The notes below the pieces were generated by a model, which was not told where the DNA came from, ran no database searches, and was given only the letters and a program-made list of their open reading frames with translations. A stretch of 64,000 bases of DNA, taken from contig CP136061.1 in the NCBI GenBank assembly GCA_032622095.1, positions 13,283,287 through 13,347,286 on the forward strand. The letters are read 5' to 3'. This document shows, piece by piece, positions 1 through 8,458 of the stretch. The DNA comes from Siphonodentalium dalli (lineage: Eukaryota > Mollusca > Scaphopoda > Gadilida > Siphonodentaliidae). Each line of letters starts with the position of its first letter. Positions within the stretch are counted from its first letter, which is position 1. The position numbers were made by a program, and so were the translations under genes.

Positions 1-548
1 GAAGATCCGTCTTGAACATATATCACGATTGCGCGGGCGGTAGAGAAAGCACATAATACTTTGACGTTAAAATGACAAATGCTCCCTGACGTTGTGTTTC
101 TTTTCAGTGCATTATCTGTTAGTTTCACCATTTCGATATGATATAGATTAAATTCATGATAGTATATGCAATTAATTAAGATATTTTAACATATGAATTC
201 ATCTTCGTTCATAAACGATGACCAAGTAAAGTTATCAATTGTAATGATGAAGAAAAATGTTCAGTATGTTTCTTGTGTTCAGTTTTTATGTATAAAATAT
301 GTACAATTCCAAAACCAAAAACTAGAAAAACATTCCATATTTGCCTAACGAGGTAATAAATATATCAATCATGTGTACCAAATAATAGATAATGATCTAA
401 CGAAATTAAAAACATTTGTTTGATCGCTATGCAATAATGATCAAGAAAAATATGAATGCTGATCCGTCTCTGAAAAAACACAACGCCAGGAAACATTTGT
501 CAATTTTAACGTCAATGCGACATGTGATTTCATTGACGCCCGTGTCAA
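1..548. promoter_or_regulatory. Divergent promoter unit 1 built on inverted repeats
   Basis: No gene lies here. Two arms of about 73 bp, at 34-107 and 470-542, are inverted copies of each other and flank about 360 bp of AT-rich sequence. The right arm runs into a TATA box (TATAAAAA at 552-559) in front of the ORF that starts at 603. The left arm faces out of the window, which suggests a second, leftward gene beyond base 1. The whole unit recurs at 1622-2455. The symmetry implies transcription in both directions from one core; that function is inferred. Confidence 0.6.
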
Positions 549-602
549 ATGTATAAAAATATTTTCGAATTTGATCAACGTTACATTGCATTGCTATCAA
601 AG

Positions 603-1091
603 ATGGATCCGTTAACAGAATTTCTTCAGAGTGAGATATACAGTAATCCTGTTGTACAGAATACATATGCGGCACCACAGTCAACAGGCCAAGCTAATAC
701 GACAATGACTATAGGTGGAGATACACTCATTTTAAAAGCGATTTTAGATGAACTGAGATGTCTTCGCAGGGATATTGACGTGAAAACACAAGTAACGCAT
801 CAAGAAGTAAAAGTGAATCTTCGTTTCGTTGCAGAAGAGATAGATATACCAATCAGGGTTCATGATGTTCAGAGATCGAAAGAACAGAAACAGATCAAAA
901 AAGAAAAAATATTATCGGCGAAAGAAAAAGAACCTAAAAGTATCATGAAGCCTTCTACTGAGACAAAAGTCAGATTTCGTCTTCCTTGTAAAGAATCTAA
1001 AGATACAGAGAAAAGTGATGAATTCGCAAAAGCTATTGGTTCTCATGGGAAAGATATGTCAAGATATAAGAAAAACACAAAACGATGTTAA
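603..1091 (+). CDS. Small basic/acidic protein of unknown function (early-like Polinton ORF A)
   Basis: I do not recognise this 162-residue protein. An in-frame ATG at 549 overlaps the TATA box (552-559), so the downstream ATG at 603 is the sensible start, about 45 nt from TATA. The N-terminal third is neutral and the C-terminal half is very rich in Lys and Glu (about residues 95-162). A short KVRF sequence fits the RVxF pattern used by protein phosphatase 1 ligands, but a four-residue match proves little. The gene sits between an inverted-repeat promoter and a histone-type stem-loop 23 nt after the stop. The same promoter and 3' flank surround the unrelated ORF at 2483, so it looks like one member of a cassette set. 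Confidence 0.6.
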   Translation: MDPLTEFLQSEIYSNPVVQNTYAAPQSTGQANTTMTIGGDTLILKAILDELRCLRRDIDVKTQVTHQEVKVNLRFVAEEIDIPIRVHDVQRSKEQKQIKKEKILSAKEKEPKSIMKPSTETKVRFRLPCKESKDTEKSDEFAKAIGSHGKDMSRYKKNTKRC

Positions 1092-1340
1092 AGTCAGATG
1101 ATAATTTTAAAACGGCCCTTTTCAGGGCCACACACATTTCCCAAAAGGTTACTCTTTCATTGCTGAAAAAATCAAAAACACGATTGTTCAATTTATATTT
1201 TATTCAACAACAAATATTTGCAAGTATATTTTGTTTTAAATTATTCGTGGCGTGATTTTTTCAAAACAAAACATAGGGTACAAAGAACATTATTAGTTAT
1301 TAAGCAATGCTAAAAGTTTTTCTTTTTGAAAAAATTGGTT
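1092..1340. other. Intergenic region between convergent 3' ends
   Basis: It holds the 3' flank of ORF A. About 80 bp of this flank is homologous to the flank after 2880. A minus-strand AATAAA occurs at 1204-1199. It separates the rightward ORF A from the leftward ORF at about 1400-1614, whose stem-loops begin at 1384. Nothing else is recognised. Confidence 0.5.
1114..1129 (+). terminator. Histone-type mRNA 3' stem-loop after ORF A
   Basis: GGCCCTTTTCAGGGCC matches every position of the replication-dependent histone stem-loop consensus GGYYYTHHHYARRRCC: a 6-bp stem and a four-base loop. The 5' flank is A-rich and the 3' flank starts ACACACA (the consensus is close to ACCCA). It lies 23 nt after the stop codon, the usual distance in histone mRNAs. 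A run AAAAGG about 18 nt downstream could be a weak purine-rich histone downstream element. Functional SLBP/U7 processing is inferred. Confidence 0.7.
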
Positions 1341-1384
1341 GGTCCTGAAAAGGACCGTTTTTGTTTTTGGCCCTGAAAAGGGCC
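1341..1384 (-). terminator. Two tandem histone-type stem-loops for a leftward gene
   Basis: Read on the minus strand, GGCCCTTTTCAGGGCC (1384-1369) is followed 12 nt later by GGTCCTTTTCAGGACC (1356-1341). Both satisfy the histone stem-loop consensus. The second has compensatory changes on both sides of the stem, which argues for selection on pairing. It is followed by AACCA (histone flank ACCCA) and then a purine-rich CAAAAAGAAAAA stretch, which resembles a histone downstream element. They lie just after the stop codons of the minus-strand ORFs ending at 1398/1405. Confidence 0.7.
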
Positions 1385-1397
1385 GTTTTGTATGGCA

Positions 1398-1586
1398 TCA
1401 AAGTTCACGCCACGATTTTCTTTTGAGACTTTTGCTTTTGTTCCAACGCTGTTGTTTTTTGCATATTTGCATAACCAGTTTTGCACTGGCGGTTACTTCT
1501 TTTGCGTGTCCGGCCCGCATTATCTGGGGTGTTAGCCCTATCGTTCCTCTTAGTATAGACATCAACGGTTCGGGGATTTCGGACAT
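1398..1586 (-). CDS. Small basic ORF, possible histone-fold fragment
   Basis: Two overlapping minus-strand ORFs exist here: this one (62 residues) and one in another frame at 1614-1405 (69 residues). Both end just before the tandem histone-type stem-loops, and both start close to the left arm of promoter unit 2, so a leftward gene is likely even though the frame is unsure. I favour this frame because the stretch AGHAKEVTASAKLV resembles, without gaps, the loop 2/helix 3 region of core histones (HAK then VT). The C-terminus is very basic. The match is short and by eye only, and the protein is too short for a whole histone fold, so this could be a fragment or a coincidence. Confidence 0.35.
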   Translation of the reverse strand: MSEIPEPLMSILRGTIGLTPQIMRAGHAKEVTASAKLVMQICKKQQRWNKSKSLKRKSWREL

Positions 1587-1621
1587 CTTTGAATGCAGAA
1601 TAAAAATTGTTCACGGCCGTG

Positions 1622-2455
1622 TTTGAACATATATCACGATTGCGCGGGCGGTAGAGAAATCACATAATACTTTGGCATTAAAAATGACAAATGTTTCCGG
1701 GCGTTGTGTTTCTTTACAGTGCATTATCTGTTAGTTTTACTATTTCGATATGTTATAGATTAAATTCATGATAGTATATGCAATTAATTAAGATGTTTTA
1801 ACATATGAATTCATCTTCGTTCATAAACGATGACCAAGTAAAGTTATCAATTGTAATGATGAAGAAAAATGTTCAGTATGTTTCTTGTGTTCAGTTTTTA
1901 TGTATAAAATATGTACAATTCCAAAACCAAAAACTAGAAAAACATTCCATATTTGCCTAACGAGGTAATAAATATATCAATCATGTGTACCAAATAATAG
2001 ATAATGATCTAACGAAATTAAAAACATTTGTTTGATCGCTATGCAATAATGATCAAGAAAAATATGCATGTTGATCCGGTTCTGAAAAAACACAACGTCA
2101 GGAAATATTTGTCAATTTTAACGCCAAAGTATTATGTGATTTCATTGACGCCCGTGTAACAATCTTGTGTTCAGTTTTATGTATAAAATATGTACAATTC
2201 CAAAAACAAAAACTAGAAAAACATTCCATATTTGCCTAACGAGGTAATAAATATATCAATCATGTGTACCAAATAATAGATAATGATCTAACGAAATTAA
2301 AAACATTTGTTTGATCGCTATGCAATAATGATCAAGAAAAATATGCATGTTGATCCGGTTCTGAAAAAACACAACGTCAGGAAATATTTGTCAATTTTAA
2401 CGCCAACGCGACATGTGATTTCATTGACGCCCGTGTCAAATGTATAAAAATATTT
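1622..2455. promoter_or_regulatory. Divergent promoter unit 2 with internal duplication
   Basis: This is a second copy of the unit at 1-548. The left arm is at 1645-1719 and right arms are at 2082-2154 and 2361-2433. The right half was duplicated in tandem with a period of about 280 bp. The first right arm matches the left arm exactly over about 20 bases (GAAATCACATAATACTTTGG and its complement), which suggests gene conversion between arms. TATAAAA at 2443-2449 precedes the ORF at 2483 by 34 nt. The leftward ORF near 1400-1614 abuts the left edge. Confidence 0.6.
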
Positions 2456-2482
2456 TCACTTTTTCAGTGAACTTCATTCATT

Positions 2483-2845
2483 ATGCCGTCGTTAAAGAAA
2501 TTTATCAAGAAGTTATGGAGGAAGAGAGATTCAGAGGAGACGAAAATAAGAACATATAGGAAATGGCAGGATTCTCCTGAACAAAAGGTGGTACAGAAAC
2601 AGATGCTAAGAGATTTTCTGGCTCGGCGACGACCATCGCCTGAAGTATGCGATCAAGCAATCAAGAATCAAGAATCAAGCAATCTTGATCTCGTGGAGAT
2701 CTTGTCACAGATCTCGAAGAAAGATCTGTGCAATGCAGCAATTGACAGCTTCGCTCAGGCTGCTGCGGCGCACAGATCAAATCCTACTTGGTCTGTGACA
2801 ATTAATCCCAACGGGATATATCCTGATTTGGCAGAATTTTTATGA
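2483..2845 (+). CDS. Small protein of unknown function (early-like Polinton ORF B)
   Basis: I do not recognise this 120-residue protein. The first 50 residues are strongly basic (KKFIKKLWRKR), the middle is polar, and residues about 75-97 include an Ala-rich predicted helix. The ATG is the first after a TATA box 34 nt upstream. Promoter and 3' flank are homologous to those of ORF A, but the coding sequences show no resemblance. A histone-type stem-loop follows 19 nt after the stop. A regulatory early protein is possible; nothing in the sequence shows it. Confidence 0.6.
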   Translation: MPSLKKFIKKLWRKRDSEETKIRTYRKWQDSPEQKVVQKQMLRDFLARRRPSPEVCDQAIKNQESSNLDLVEILSQISKKDLCNAAIDSFAQAAAAHRSNPTWSVTINPNGIYPDLAEFL

Positions 2846-2864
2846 ATTCTGTAAAAGAAAAAAC

Positions 2865-2880
2865 GGCCCTTTTCAGGGCC
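2865..2880 (+). terminator. Histone-type mRNA 3' stem-loop after ORF B
   Basis: GGCCCTTTTCAGGGCC follows an A-rich leader and is followed immediately by ACCCA, exactly the flank found in animal histone mRNAs. The next 80 bp, including CCAAAAGGTTACTCTTTCAT, are homologous to the flank of the first stem-loop, so the two are copies of one cassette end rather than independent inventions. Confidence 0.75.
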
Positions 2881-2969
2881 ACCCACATTCCCCAAAAGGT
2901 TACTCTTTCATAGCTGAAAAAAACAAAACACGATTGGTCAATTCATAATTTATTCACACAACATAATTT

Positions 2970-3572
2970 TCAAATGTTTGTATCGATTCGTTTATCTGTT
3001 TTTGGAATGTAGAATGGTCTCAGCTTCTTTTTCTTGGAAGTTTTCTTGGAATTTTCAAAATCTGGATTTTTATCTTCAGATTTGTTCTGTGAATCATTCG
3101 TAGGATCAACAGGTCGGGGTTGTTTGAAAACATCTGATGTTGTAGACATCTCTTCAGTTTTGATATCTGCATTTTGTTCTTGTATTGTTACTGCTTGTAG
3201 ACATTTTTGTATAGTTTTCACATTTTTTTTGTCGCCGAAATCTGTTTTACAATGGAAGGACCAATGGGATTCTTGTCCGCATTTGTAACAGTAACCATAT
3301 GGCGGTTTCCAATTTTTATCAGCTTTGTTTTTCTCTTGTTTCTCTTGCCATTGCATTTTGTTACAAAGTTTAAACAAATTGGCAGAGATCTGTCTCATTT
3401 CGACAAGATTATCTTGAATTTTTCTAGTCTGTGGCTGTGTAGATTTTTTTGAATCTTCTTTATGTAGCTCAATATAGCTCTCTTCAATAACTGCAGGCCT
3501 TGGTCTTTTTCTAACAATATCTTCTTCGCTGGAGGCGTCGTCTGAAACAGGTCTTTTAATTCTCTTAAACAT
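2970..3572 (-). CDS. CCHC zinc-knuckle protein sharing its N-terminus with the polymerase
   Basis: This is a 200-residue protein read leftward. The ATG at 3572 is preferred because it mirrors the polymerase start at 3775; an in-frame ATG at 3668 lies inside the promoter palindrome. The first 32 residues (starting MFKRIKRP, ending VIEES) are the same as those of the DNA polymerase, because both starts lie within one long inverted repeat. The middle carries a CCHC knuckle (CYKCGQESHWSFHC, spacing C-x2-C-x4-H-x4-C), typical of single-stranded nucleic-acid binding. The C-terminus is Lys-rich. A minus-strand AATAAA at 2954-2949 gives ordinary polyadenylation, unlike the neighbouring stem-loop genes. 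The specific role is unknown. Confidence 0.7.
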   Translation of the reverse strand: MFKRIKRPVSDDASSEEDIVRKRPRPAVIEESYIELHKEDSKKSTQPQTRKIQDNLVEMRQISANLFKLCNKMQWQEKQEKNKADKNWKPPYGYCYKCGQESHWSFHCKTDFGDKKNVKTIQKCLQAVTIQEQNADIKTEEMSTTSDVFKQPRPVDPTNDSQNKSEDKNPDFENSKKTSKKKKLRPFYIPKTDKRIDTNI

Positions 3573-3870
3573 TTTTGTCTTGAGTTTTGTCAGCAAAAAA
3601 TATTGCGACTGGCTTCTTCGGAGTTGAAGTGTAAAGTGTAGAATTACATCTGCTTTTATAGCTTTCATCGCGAATGCTATAAAAGCTATAAAAGCAGGTG
3701 TAATTCTACACTTTACACTTCAACTCCGAAGAAGCCAGTCGCAATATTTTTTGCTGACAAAACTCAAGACAAAAATGTTTAAGAGAATTAAAAGACCTGT
3801 TTCAGACGACGCCTCCAGCGAAGAAGATATTGTTAGAAAAAGACCAAGGCCTGCAGTTATTGAAGAGAGC
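3477..3870. promoter_or_regulatory. Long palindromic divergent promoter including both gene starts
   Basis: Arms at about 3477-3667 and 3680-3870 are almost perfect inverted copies centred near 3673. Each arm holds a GCTATAAAAGCA TATA box close to the centre, a 5' untranslated region of about 80 bp, and the first 32 codons of its gene: the CCHC protein to the left and the polymerase to the right. The few arm differences lie in the leader (for example GCAGATG versus GCAGGTG), not in the coding part. The arrangement would fire both genes together. Confidence 0.8.
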
Positions 3871-6800
3871 GATATGGAAACTGATAAGGTAGAAAGTGAA
3901 GAGAGCTATATGGAAACTGATGAGGCAGAAAGTGAAGAGAGCTATATGGAAACTGATAGGGCAGAAAGTGAAGAAAGTTCTAGTGATGGGCAGATTGGAC
4001 GCGGTCGAAGACAGAATAGAGAAATTGGTGGGAAGAGAAAGAGAAGTCTGGCTAGAGAGCGTGTTGTGTTCAATCCAACAAAATATTTCAAAATGGAGCT
4101 GAACTCGGAGAAATTTTCCAGAAAATTTAAATCAGCATCACGACAATTTGGTGTGAAATTCGAGAAATTTACAGATCCAATCGAAAACATTCCAGAGATA
4201 TTTGAGAAGTTGACAGAAGAATTGAAACAGAAATGTTCAGCAAATGAGAAGACAAGAATCAGAGTTACGATAAATCATCCAGGACTTGATATGAGCATTT
4301 TCATTCCATTCACAAAAGCCAGTGAATTGAATGGTGGGACACTCATGGATAATATTCAAAATGTGGTTCAATCAAATGCAGCCTTTACAATTCATGACGG
4401 TGCACTCAATTTCGAAATCTTCGTTACAGATATTCCGGAAGGTGGTACACGACACTCACTACATTATGGACCATTTGCAGACAAGAACAAGTTGACAAAA
4501 GTAAAAAGAAGTATTGTCCGGATTGAAAATGCTGATGATGTTATGTGTATGGCAAGATCTATTGTCGTCGGAATGTGTAAGGCAGATAGTGATGGATCTG
4601 CGTGCTGGTCAAAGATATGGAAAAGAATAAGACAATCAATATACACAGCACAAACAGATGCAGCAAAAAATCTACTCAACCGTGCTGGCATTCCACACGA
4701 TACAGTTTGCAGTATCAATGAGTTCCACAAGATTCAAGAAATATTGTATCCAGAATATGTTGTGAAAATTCACAATGAATTTGCTGGCGCTGGATTTCTA
4801 TTTGAACCTGCAGAAATGTGTTCGGATAGCAAATGTGTACACATCTACTACAACAACAATCACTTCGACACCATAACATCAATCAAAGGATTTCTAGGCA
4901 CCAGCTACTACTGCGAATTCTGCGACATTGGATTCCATATGCGTGGCGATCATCGATGCAGATTTGTTTGTGCATGCTGGTCATTGACACAGTGTAATTT
5001 CACAAATTGGGTGAAGTGTAGAACGTGTCAACGATCATTCAGAAGTAAATCATGTTTCGACAACCATTTGAAGACGGAAGGAAAACAGAAAAGAAAAATA
5101 TGTGATTTGGTTCAACTATGCAACAATTGTGATGAAGAAATTCTCATCAATAAATCAAGCAGACATATATGTGCGGGGTTGAAGAAATGCAAACATTGCA
5201 AAGAAATCGTTGAAGCAGATCACAGGTGCTACATTCCAAAATATGAATCACCGGAAAAGAAACCTGCAAAGATTCCATATGTATTCTTTGACTTTGAATG
5301 CAGACAAGACACAGGTGTTCATATTCCAAACTTCTGTGTTGCACATACCGCTTGTGGAGATTGCATGTGCAAACCAATCGAAGAAAAATGTGAAACATGC
5401 GGACCGGATTCCAGAGAATTTGTATTCAAGGGTGACAACGTTTTAACAGACTTCACAAACTGGTTATTCCACCAAGATCACAAAGGATGTGTTGCAATAG
5501 CACATAATGCTCAGGGATACGATGCACAGTTTCTACTTCAAGCACTCATACAAAGTGGAATTCATAAACCAGAACTGATCATGAATGGAAACAAGATTCT
5601 CAGTTTAAAATGCAACAGCGTGAAAGTTATTGATTCTCTGAGTTTTCTGATGATGCCGCTTTCAAAGTTTCCACAAACTTTTCAGCTGAATGAGATGGCG
5701 AAAGGACACTTTCCACATTGGGCGAATTCACCAAAGTTTCAAAATTACATTGGACATTACTTGGCTTCTGATTACTACAAACCAGACATGATGAGCGTGG
5801 AAAATCGAGAGAAATTCTTTGAATGGTACAATGAGAAAATAGAAAATTACGTGATATTCAACTTCCAAGAAGAGATGGAGAAGTACTGCAAATCAGACGT
5901 GGATATTCTTCGCCGTGGATGTGGAAAATTCAGGAAATACATATTGGAAACAGAACAGATTGACCCGTTCATTGAGTCAATAACATTGGCGCAAGTTTGC
6001 AATTTGGCATGGAGGAAGAATTCAATGCCAGAGAAAACAATTGGAATCATTCCAGATGGTGGATACCCATGTGCTAAAAACTATTCCATGAAAGCGATAC
6101 GTTGGCTTCAACATATATCATTGTCACGTATGATAACAATCAAGCATGCTTTGAATGGAGGAGAAATCAAGATTGGTGGACACTACGTCGATGGATATGA
6201 GGAAGCCACAAGAACAGTTTTTGAGATGAATGGATGTCTGTTTCATGGATGTCCAAAATGTTACAACAACAGACAATACAAGAATCCCTATACGATGCTC
6301 ACCATGGAAGAATTATATACAAGAACCCAACAGAAGAAAGATGAACTGGAAAGTCTTGGTTACAGAGTTGAATCAATTTGGGAGCATCAGATCGACGAAA
6401 GAATGAAATCGGATGTGAAATTCAAACAACAAATGGAATCTTTCTACAAACATCGAGACCCCATTTTGCCAAGAGAAGCATTGTTTGGTGGACGTACAAA
6501 TGCCATCAAATTGTACGAGGAAATTGATCAAGATTCCACAAAAGAAATCAAGTTCATCGATGTGTGTTCGTTGTATCCATTTTGCAACAAATATAAATTC
6601 TACCCTGTTGGACATCCAGAAATTTTGAGCCAAGAGCAGATCGATCAAGAACACATTAGAGACTATGCGGGGCTTGTTAAATGTACAATTTTACCACCAT
6701 CGAAATTGTATATTCCAGTTCTACCGATTCATTGTAACAAGAAAATGGTTTTTACTCTGTGCAACACTTGTGCCATCAATGAGAACGAGGCATGTAACCA

Positions 6801-7812
6801 TTCAGAAGAAGATCGAGCTATAACCGGAGTGTGGACCACGCCAGAATTATTCAAAGCAATGGATGTTGGCTACAAAATACTTGATGTGTACCAAATTTGG
6901 CATTGGACAGATTGGACAGATGAAATATACAAATCCTATATCGATAAACATCTAAAGATCAAACAGGAATGTAGTGGTTATCCATTTGGTGTTGAGACAG
7001 AAGAACAGAAACAAAAGTTTGTACAGGATTATTATGCAGCTGAGGGTATAAAATTGGAGAACATCGAGAAGAATCCAGGAAAACGTCAAATATCTAAAAT
7101 TATGATTAATTGTATATGGGGTAAGAATGCACAAAGAAATCTTATGTCAAAAACAGAGTATGTGGATAAACCATCACGTTATTTTGAATTGCTTACTAGT
7201 AACAATATAATTGTTCAAAATGTTACACTTCTTGATGGTGACAAATTCATTCTGGTAAATTATGTTGACATCTTAGATAATATTGAACCTCATCATTCAG
7301 CAAATGTTGTTGTTGCTTCTTTTGTTACAGCGTATGCAAGATTACAATTGTATAAAGTTTTAGAAAAACTTGGAGATAGAGTGCTGTATTTTGATACAGA
7401 CAGCTGTATGTATGTCAGTGATCCATCAAAGAAGAACATCAAAACTATCGAAGGAAGATTTGGGAAATGGAGCGACGAACATCCAGATGCAAAGATTGTC
7501 AAATTTGTTGGACTTGGGCCAAAGAACTACGGATATGAATACATCAAAGATGGGAGAAGATACACCAAATGTAAGGTAAAAGGTATCACTCTTGATTACA
7601 GCACAAGTCAAAAAGTTAATTTTGAAACAATGGTACAATGTGTTAATGATCGTGAAAATTTCAAAACTGTTGTTGAGTATCCTTCCAGAATTAAAAGACA
7701 AAAGAACCATCAATTGATTAGTGAGTGTCAAACCAAAACTTTCAGATCGGTGTACACAAAACGAAAACTCGTCAATGGTATTCATACATACCCATACGGA
7801 TGGAGATGTTGA
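3775..7812 (+). CDS. polB: Protein-primed family B DNA polymerase (Polinton/adintovirus type)
   Basis: This 1345-residue polymerase would replicate the element DNA with a protein primer. The ATG at 3775 is chosen because it matches the mirrored CCHC gene. Visible parts: three acidic repeats containing YMETD (about 33-69); a region with DDVMCMAR (Cys258) and NNHFDTI (His363), which loosely resembles an OTU-type cysteine protease; Cys/His clusters (about 380-500); exonuclease motifs DFE (Asp506), HNAQGYD (Asp583) and SDVD (Asp708); an endonuclease-like insert with VFEMNGCLFHGCPKC (about 796-870); polymerase motif A DVCSLYP (929), motif B KIMINCIWG (1108) and motif C YFDTDS (Asp1207, Asp1209). 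The frame is intact throughout. The next ORF starts 16 nt after the stop. Family assignment is firm; the OTU-like reading is tentative. Confidence 0.95.
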   Translation: MFKRIKRPVSDDASSEEDIVRKRPRPAVIEESDMETDKVESEESYMETDEAESEESYMETDRAESEESSSDGQIGRGRRQNREIGGKRKRSLARERVVFNPTKYFKMELNSEKFSRKFKSASRQFGVKFEKFTDPIENIPEIFEKLTEELKQKCSANEKTRIRVTINHPGLDMSIFIPFTKASELNGGTLMDNIQNVVQSNAAFTIHDGALNFEIFVTDIPEGGTRHSLHYGPFADKNKLTKVKRSIVRIENADDVMCMARSIVVGMCKADSDGSACWSKIWKRIRQSIYTAQTDAAKNLLNRAGIPHDTVCSINEFHKIQEILYPEYVVKIHNEFAGAGFLFEPAEMCSDSKCVHIYYNNNHFDTITSIKGFLGTSYYCEFCDIGFHMRGDHRCRFVCACWSLTQCNFTNWVKCRTCQRSFRSKSCFDNHLKTEGKQKRKICDLVQLCNNCDEEILINKSSRHICAGLKKCKHCKEIVEADHRCYIPKYESPEKKPAKIPYVFFDFECRQDTGVHIPNFCVAHTACGDCMCKPIEEKCETCGPDSREFVFKGDNVLTDFTNWLFHQDHKGCVAIAHNAQGYDAQFLLQALIQSGIHKPELIMNGNKILSLKCNSVKVIDSLSFLMMPLSKFPQTFQLNEMAKGHFPHWANSPKFQNYIGHYLASDYYKPDMMSVENREKFFEWYNEKIENYVIFNFQEEMEKYCKSDVDILRRGCGKFRKYILETEQIDPFIESITLAQVCNLAWRKNSMPEKTIGIIPDGGYPCAKNYSMKAIRWLQHISLSRMITIKHALNGGEIKIGGHYVDGYEEATRTVFEMNGCLFHGCPKCYNNRQYKNPYTMLTMEELYTRTQQKKDELESLGYRVESIWEHQIDERMKSDVKFKQQMESFYKHRDPILPREALFGGRTNAIKLYEEIDQDSTKEIKFIDVCSLYPFCNKYKFYPVGHPEILSQEQIDQEHIRDYAGLVKCTILPPSKLYIPVLPIHCNKKMVFTLCNTCAINENEACNHSEEDRAITGVWTTPELFKAMDVGYKILDVYQIWHWTDWTDEIYKSYIDKHLKIKQECSGYPFGVETEEQKQKFVQDYYAAEGIKLENIEKNPGKRQISKIMINCIWGKNAQRNLMSKTEYVDKPSRYFELLTSNNIIVQNVTLLDGDKFILVNYVDILDNIEPHHSANVVVASFVTAYARLQLYKVLEKLGDRVLYFDTDSCMYVSDPSKKNIKTIEGRFGKWSDEHPDAKIVKFVGLGPKNYGYEYIKDGRRYTKCKVKGITLDYSTSQKVNFETMVQCVNDRENFKTVVEYPSRIKRQKNHQLISECQTKTFRSVYTKRKLVNGIHTYPYGWRC

Positions 7813-7828
7813 GTCATTTCATGTCAAG

Positions 7829-8425
7829 ATGTTGGCAGGAGTAGTACCTCCAGAAATTGCTGAGAAGATTTATGGATATTTGGTGGCACAGTCAACGCTT
7901 ATTCCAGAGATAAAGAAGGAATTACAAGAAGTCTGGTTTGAAAGAGAAAAGAAAGCAATACTACGATGCTGTGATGTCGGCGAATGTTTACAGAGATTGG
8001 CCTATCTTGAGTCAAGTATATCTTCTCATTTCTCTCAAAAATATATTGAATCATTTATTAAATTCAAAACATTTTTTCTCATTGAAAAAATATCTGATTT
8101 TTGGACATTTGGTGGTGATCAACACCATTTAGATATAGATTTAGGAACTTTTGATGAACATGACTATATTCATTATACAAAGTATGAAGATCATTTTCCT
8201 CTTGCTGGGGGAACTTTTGAATCAGATCCTAGGATCTATGGGTATTTGTTAACAAAAACAATGTCAACATATGCAAAAATTCAAAACATTTTGGGGGATG
8301 ATTTTTTTATTTACAGAACAAAGTACAGAAGAATAGAAGACTATGATAATTGGATTATTGAAATGTATGGAAATGTTTACAGCTTTGGAGATTTCTCTTT
8401 AAGAACTAAATTCACACGTCGTTAA
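7829..8425 (+). CDS. Polinton protein of unknown function
   Basis: I do not recognise this 198-residue protein. The open frame begins inside the polymerase gene at 7721, but the ATG at 7829, 16 nt after the polymerase stop, avoids the overlap and is preferred. It is acidic to neutral, rich in aromatic residues, with two similar stretches (EKIYGYLV near the N-terminus and PRIYGYLL further on). No membrane segment or metal-binding motif is visible. It sits between polymerase and packaging ATPase on the same strand. Confidence 0.6.
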   Translation: MLAGVVPPEIAEKIYGYLVAQSTLIPEIKKELQEVWFEREKKAILRCCDVGECLQRLAYLESSISSHFSQKYIESFIKFKTFFLIEKISDFWTFGGDQHHLDIDLGTFDEHDYIHYTKYEDHFPLAGGTFESDPRIYGYLLTKTMSTYAKIQNILGDDFFIYRTKYRRIEDYDNWIIEMYGNVYSFGDFSLRTKFTRR

Positions 8426-8458
8426 GTTCACTCTCTGATTAGACATCAAAGTGACAAC

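Noticed and set aside
549-602. Earlier ATG for ORF A at 549
   Set aside because: It overlaps the TATA box (552-559), so it would lie upstream of the expected transcription start.
1139-1160. Resemblance of GGTTACTCTTTCAT after the stem-loop to the 5' end of U7 snRNA
   Set aside because: It has the sense of U7 rather than of its target, the match is short, and both copies come from one duplicated flank.
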